Of a stretch of 64,000 nt of DNA, positions 58,561 to 64,000 are shown in pieces. The notes beneath the pieces are model-generated. The model did no database searches. It was not told the DNA's origin and saw nothing but the letters and a program-made list of their open reading frames with translations. Each line of letters begins with the position of its first letter. Positions within the stretch are counted from its first letter, which is position 1. The position numbers were made by a program, and so were the translations under genes. Source of the stretch: Pterois miles (taxonomy: Eukaryota > Chordata > Actinopteri > Perciformes > Scorpaenidae); assembly GCA_947000775.1 (NCBI GenBank), contig CAMQGK010000341.1, positions 11,821,001 to 11,885,000 of the forward strand, given 5' to 3'.

Positions 58561-59741
58561 GGCCATATTCTCATGAATCAGTGGCACCTTGCACAAAAGG
58601 CACTCACTATGTTGTCCATCTATTGTGTCTTTTGATGTTGTACATCTAAAGATCCCCTGTGCAATTACAACACCTTCAACTATAATTTAAAATGTAATAA
58701 AAAAAGATACATGATATATTATTTTGGTTGCCTTTACTCACATTTATCAAAGTAATTAATAGGTTTGCATTCAATTAATCCGCTATGTTTAGACGTGACA
58801 ATAATGCCAATACTGACAACACACAGTAATTACACAAACCGACAATCCCCCATAATGCTCCTGTTTACACAGCTATTCAGACATTGTGGAAATTAATTGG
58901 CTTTATTTTTCATTTGGTCGTTTGTCTTTCTCAAACAAATTATTTGTTTCCTGTCCCGCAACTATCACAGCTAACCCAGACAGATTCAGCTGTGATTCTG
59001 CTCCACTTCGTCATGTTGTTTATTGCTGCCTGGAAGCTGTATTGTATATCTGAGTAGAAGACAAGTCAAAGATAGCTGCGGAAGTTGAGCTGGATTAAGT
59101 AGGTGAAAAAAAATTAAATGTGTTGTTGGCACCGCAGGACCATCAATTAATAAGAGAAGAAGTCAGCTGTTGTGCCAAGCAGTGTTCATTACTGAGGGCA
59201 CATGTCAAAGGATTATAGGATCTGTTAATTCACACTGTTACACGAGGAGTAGGCGTCGTGGTGCCCGAGTCACTAGAAGGACAATGGCCAGTAGTATTTC
59301 TGCTCTCTCTTTTGACCAGCGCTGGGACACTGATCCTATTTTGGCCATCTTGGAAATGGCTCCTGCTTTCATAACAGCCGTTGTACCACCTGCCACGAGG
59401 AGGAAGTGTCAAGCAGAGACAACACATGCGACTGAGAGGGAATACAATCAAAAGCTTATCGTCTCATATAGTGTGGAAATAACAAGTGAACTATTTCATT
59501 TGTGTGATGAAAGAGTGCAACTCTTTCTTACATAAAGCAGATTTTTTTCCCAAAGGAGAGCAGCTCACCAACCCTTGTGAGTTGTTTTTTATTTGTTTTT
59601 TACAATGTCTGGGATGGCTACGTAGCAACTACCTCATCTAAATGTACCTCAGGAATCTGTGCTGATTGGTCGTTTCTACTGCAATTTCCTGTCATTCTGA
59701 ACAACTTCAATCTGAAAAGTCGTGATGGTTCGACCCAGAAT

Positions 59742-60446
59742 TAAGGGGAGACGCTACAGGTGAATAGGGTAAAAAATTTAATAGATTATATTATATTGAT
59801 TTAATAGATCGCACCATCAAACTTTCCTGTTAACACAATTTTTATTATTACAAATGTTTTTTGCAAATATTAACATTTGTTTTCAGGCAGCAGACGGAAA
59901 AAAAAAAAATTTTTTTGCTGTTTTTAGGAATAAAATGTTCTATAAATCAGGTTATGAATGACATATGAACAAACCCATCTGTAAAAAAAAACCTTCAGAA
60001 TATAGATAAACTGGGAAGTTTGGTGTATGTAAGTGATGGAGACTTTTGGCCTCAGAGTATGAGAAAAAAAACAGCCTTTAAAGATATGCATTGTAAAATT
60101 CAGTACATTTTGAAAACACTACAGATGACTAGGTTAGACATTTTTAACTAATAGATTCCATCATGAAACTTCACCTGGTGATTATTTACATTAAAAGAGT
60201 TATTTTTTGTGTTAAAGGTTTTTGGAAATGTTATGTAAGTATGCAAATGAGGCATTATCTAATGTTAACTTTTGGTAAATTTAGAAGAAATCTACAGACA
60301 CAAATAGACAAAGTAGTAAAATAAACAATATAGTGTGTATTTTGGATGTTTTCTTTCTGCTAGTCTGAAAGAAGATGTTATAGAAGCAAAGTAGCCCAAA
60401 ATCTCAAAATTGACCAATGCATGAAAAAATGGGGTGTCTCACCTTA
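59742..60446. mobile_element. AT-rich element with TTAAGGGGAGAC-type inverted termini
   Basis: Left TTAAGGGGAGACGCTACAGG and the reverse complement of GGGGTGTCTCACCTTA at the right share TAAGG-GAGAC. Inside, TAATAGATCGCACCATCAAA (about 59801) is echoed by TAATAGATTCCATCATGAAA (about 60151), each followed by an AT-rich stretch, suggesting an internal duplication. No open frame. Boundaries moderately sure. Confidence 0.5.
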
Positions 60447-61489
60447 CGGACAAAAACTGAAAATGATCTGCTGATAGTAAATGCGAAAACATTTCTTGTA
60501 TGGCATTTACATTGTCCAGTGATTTGGGTACTTATTATTATAGTATAGAGTACAGTACAACAATACATACTATGGGAGAATGCGTACCATATGTACATAT
60601 ACCGAACACTACTATTGTGTAGACTGCTATATAATGCATTTGGTATTCAACTATTGGCTGCATTCTAGTAAGTTCTTGTATTTTTAAAAAATCAAATCCA
60701 GAGTCACAGAATTAAACCAGGCAACGTACTATATCGACGTGCTTCATAAATACAGAAATAGTATTCTCTTTGCCATGTCTCCTGGGAGATTTTTTTCTAC
60801 TGTAGCATGACCAAGAGATTTACAAACATGGCTGTGAACTGACATTCGCATATTCGGTAAATTTCAGGCTCCTCGCTGTGGATGTCAGCAATAAGAATAG
60901 AAATACACTGTGGTAGAGAATGTCATCTGATGTAGACCAGGATCACGTTGTAATAACTCTCAGTGTGACACTGGACCAAACCACAGCTAAGGCAAAAGAG
61001 GGTGCAAGTGAAGCTGGTGACTGATTGGCCGGCTGGTCTCAGTGATGTAATGACGCTAACGTCTTGATGAGCAGATGCTCGCTGCCAAGCTCTCCATTAT
61101 CTACTCTAAGGTCATTACCACGCCATTACTCATTTGGAGTGTGTACTCAAATGGAAATGAATCCTCAGGAATTAGTCGCCATGGCCTCAGACAACCTGAA
61201 CCCTGAAGTCTTCTTCAGTGTGATTTAAAACAGGGTGTAAAGGTAGTTTAAGGAAAAGCAGAGTGCTGCTTCTGCTTCTGTATCGATGGAAGTACTGCTC
61301 TCTGGACCTCCGCACAGTCGTCAGGCTGTTCTCATACACCGTTCGTAGCTCCAAACAGTAATTCACTGTAAGCTGTATGCATCCCACAAAATCAGTTTGT
61401 CTCTCTTAATACCTCCTGGTTCACAATTGCATAGATTACGTACAAACACCACATAGGGAAGAGGTCAGGTTGGAGGATGTCAGGGTGAG

Positions 61490-62310
61490 TCAAAAACACT
61501 GGACTTTCACTCAGGAGACTGGTGTTCGTACCCCCTCCAGAAGTCATACTTGATTTATTTGTCACGTAACTTCCATACTTAGGATACACGTCTTCCGGAG
61601 TTATTTTATTCCCAACCACAATTTTTTTGTAAACCCTAACTAAGTTTATCTTTTCCTAAACCTAACCAAGTCAAACTTTTCCTTAACCTAACTAAGTATA
61701 GTTTTGTTGCCTAAACATAACCAAGATTATCTTTTCCTAAACATAACCAAGTCAAACTTTTCCTAAACCTAACTAAGTAGTTTTGTTGCCTAAACCTAGC
61801 CAAGTTGATCTTTTCTTAAACCTAACTAAGTAGTTTTGTTGCCTAAACCTAACCATGTTAATCTTTTCCTAAACCTAACCAAGTCAAACTTCTCCTAAAC
61901 CTAATTAAGTAGTTTTGATGCCTAAACCTAACTAAGTAGATTTGTTGCCTAAACCTAACCAAGTTAATCTTTTCCTAAACCTAACCAAGTCAAACTTCTC
62001 CTAAACCTAATTAAGTAGTTTTGATGCCTAAACCTAACTAAGTAGATTTGTTGCCTAAACCTTGCCAAGTTGATTTTTTCCTAAACCTAACCAAGTCAAA
62101 CTTTTCCTAAACCTAACTAAGTGGTTTTGTTGCCTAAACCTAACCCGGTCATTCCCTGTTTAGACTGAAGTTTATTTTGAAAAGACTGGAATAGAAATTG
62201 ACACGTGTATCACATGTTGCTGGACATTCGTAGAAAAATGTACAAAAATCCGAACTGCTATATGAGGATACATTGAACAGTAGTGACGCGGCTTCCTGCT
62301 TATTCTAGCA
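61490..62310. mobile_element. Composite interspersed repeat surrounding a minisatellite
   Basis: The left flank CTGGACTTTCACTCAGGAGA CTGG then TGTTCGTACCC resembles a tRNA anticodon and T-arm (SINE-like head). It is followed by ACTTCCATACTTAGGATACA and CCCAACCACA, then the minisatellite, then TGAAGTTTATTTTGAAAAGA and CACATGTTGCTGGACATTCG. I recall both flanks accompanying this minisatellite elsewhere in percomorph genomes, but could not search. Confidence 0.45.
61630..62147. repeat. Minisatellite, ~26-27-bp subunits in higher-order arrangement
   Basis: About 20 subunits built on CCTAAACCTAACCAAGT. Three types alternate: CCAAGTCAAACTTTT, CTAAGTAGTTTTGTTG and CCAAGTTAATCTTTT, giving a ~79-bp trimer. 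A four-subunit block of 106 bp is duplicated in tandem at 61868-61973 and from 61974. Confidence 0.92.
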
Positions 62311-64000
62311 GCTGTTTACGATGTTTACTTTACATCGGATTCCATTTCATTTTATATCCATTAACACAAGCTGGAACCCATTCAGCTCTAAATCCAACTT
62401 TGGTTTTAGTATATTCAATCACTTCATTTTGAAATTCTTTTAATAAGTAATTTTATTAATGACTCAAATTTTATTTGATTTTCTGAGAAATTTTCAGCAT
62501 TAGACGAAGCTGCCCTGTCAAATTATTCCTACCATGATGCTCATGCTGCTGCTCGCGGTGGGCGAGTTGCTTTGATCATAAACTCTGACTTGCATCAAAG
62601 TTCTTGCATTTTGCCTCTGCCCTCGCGAGAAAAGATGTCAGATATATCATGGAGTTGAAAGTAGCACCCTCTTGGATGATACGATAGTAAAGTAATTGTA
62701 CTATTTATTTATGTTTGTATCTTTCTGAATGATAATTGTCTAATCGTTTAGGATCTCACGTTAATAATCCATCAGACTTATTTAAATAGGCCTCCATCTC
62801 ACTCATTCATTTGATTTTTTTTTCCATTACGACTGCTTCCACCATATATTTATCTGTCTTCATGTCCATTTCTAATCATCACTCCCTCACCCAAGAAATT
62901 AACTGTCTCCTCTGTTGTTTATTGCCGCCGTGTTAACGCCTCCATCATCACATCTGCAACTCCCATTATTGGTTACATTAGTTCCCTGGATGGTCTGACC
63001 AGCGATTTTAATGACATTCTGTGGACGACACTCCTTACTCAGTTTCTTCCCAAAACCAAAAGATTCTCTTGAGTGAAATTTGTGTCAGATCATCTAATAA
63101 ACGCTGTGCATTGTGTGTACAGCAAAGGCATATTAGATACCGAAGTGTCAACAACAGCATCATTTCTTATGGATTAGCAACTTTTGCAGCTATGGAAGTT
63201 TATTTCACACTTATAATATCAATAAATCCAACCCCAGGTTTTGTTTTTGACGCAGTAGTTCAATTTACCGATAAATGCCCTCCAGGTCATCGCTCCCGTT
63301 TTCCTCCTGATGATTTTCTTGTTCTTTCTCACCATTAAGGTCAACGCTATCAGAGGCAGAATCATAAATATTGTAATGTCTTTAAGCTGAACTTTAACTT
63401 TGAGCCAGTTTTTACCTTGGAGGATATATCACATCATTTCTAGTTTGAATCCCAGTGATAAAATTTCTAATGCAGAGGAGTGTTTTCACACTACGGACTG
63501 CTGTCTGTTTCCTAGCAACTTGCCAGTTTCCACAGCATTGTTTTAAAGAGCTTCAGGGGGAAGATGGTCGTAATTTTATGTGTTGCCTCCGAGATGTCAG
63601 GTGCCGAAGCAATTTTCAACAGGAGGCTCCCTCAACCCCAACACAAATTAATAGTAATTTTCTTTGTATCAAGGGGATTGTCATCAATTTGCATTACAAT
63701 GGAATACGTCAATCAAAAGTTATTCTCTTGAAAGACAAAATGTCCATCTTGTAATCCACAGACGCCCTTTACCTTTTAAAGGAAAATTACAGTTTCAAAA
63801 TATATCCGGAAATGTGCCAAAAGTGCGAAATAACAACATTTTCTGTTTTGGGCTTTAATTAAGTTTAAATTAAATGATACTCTTTGCTTAAAACTGCTCT
63901 AATCAGTACTTTTCAACTTTTTTTTCCCCCATAAAAGAGCTCTAATAAACCCACTGTACACTACCTGCCCAGCACTCAACAGGAGACAGGTGAACACAGT

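Larger units (their letters stand above)
54066..64000 (+). other. lmbrd1 intron 14, partial (at least 9.9 kb)
   Basis: Starts with donor GTGAGT in phase 1 and has no end in the window. I looked for the expected segment with TM9 (human TYLFLHKFWFF... and the SDDEPSVYSA tail) and found none. Repeat-dense: LINE fragment, two hAT family A copies, a nested MITE, an AT-rich element and a minisatellite. Confidence 0.75.

Noticed and set aside
59170..59535. A 121-codon plus-strand open frame
   Set aside because: Composition looks random, there is no likeness to any family I know, and there is no splice or promoter support.
61630..62147. Interstitial telomere-like repeat because of CCTAAACCTAA
   Set aside because: Vertebrate telomeres are TTAGGG/CCCTAA. 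The units here are 26-27 bp with unrelated AAGTCAAACTTTT-type parts, so this is a minisatellite.
63021..63754. Open frames of 105 and 99 codons near the right edge as the missing last lmbrd1 exon or a new gene
   Set aside because: They show no TM9-like segment with an acidic tail, no sequence resembling human LMBD1 C-terminus, and no flanking splice sites in the right phase.
1..64000. A novel multi-gene system, CRISPR array, phage or bacterial operon
   Set aside because: The window is vertebrate intronic DNA of one gene. Direct repeats are explained by transposon copies, microsatellites and a minisatellite.

Overview
This window is vertebrate nuclear DNA, almost certainly from a teleost fish and probably a percomorph. 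The evidence is a split gene with GT-AG introns, whose 14 exons read as a clear orthologue of vertebrate LMBRD1, set among intronic repeats typical of teleosts: V-SINE and other tRNA-derived SINEs, hAT-like and TTAA-flanked MITEs, and 5'-truncated LINEs. The organism call combines what is seen with remembered repeat families; no database was searched.

There is one recognisable gene: lmbrd1, on the + strand, encoding the lysosomal cobalamin transport protein LMBD1. It starts at ATG 4077 in a compact TATA-less promoter. Coding exons 1-14 occupy 4077-4142, 7229-7405, 8592-8655, 22657-22754, 24587-24654, 28535-28623, 34941-35014, 44231-44356, 45723-45875, 49015-49079, 49201-49303, 52761-52865, 52944-53093 and 53984-54065. 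They join in one open frame of 1420 nt (473 codons plus 1 nt). About 68 residues, including the last membrane segment and the acidic tail, remain to be encoded. I found no matching exon between 54066 and 64000, so the gene runs off the right edge.

Layout: 1-4076 is the 5' flank, with no gene seen, an AT-rich MITE and the promoter. 4143-22656 (introns 1-3) is mostly repeats, with a 14-kb intron 3 rich in MITEs. 22657-35014 holds exons 4-7. 35015-44230 is the 9.2-kb intron 7. 44231-54065 is a denser block with exons 8-14. 54066-64000 is the start of a long intron 14, with nested transposons and a minisatellite.

Points that stand out: (i) two CACGTG E-boxes, one a near-perfect CLEAR (TFEB) site overlapping a TGACGTCA CRE, lie within 40 bp of the start codon, with ETS-like and YY1-like motifs beside them. 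(ii) The protein keeps the YERL motif at 232-235 but has CTKV where human LMBD1 has the WTKF endocytic motif at 294-297. (iii) Several transposon insertions still carry target-site duplications, including one nested insertion. I see no new biological system; this is a normal housekeeping gene in a repeat-rich locus.
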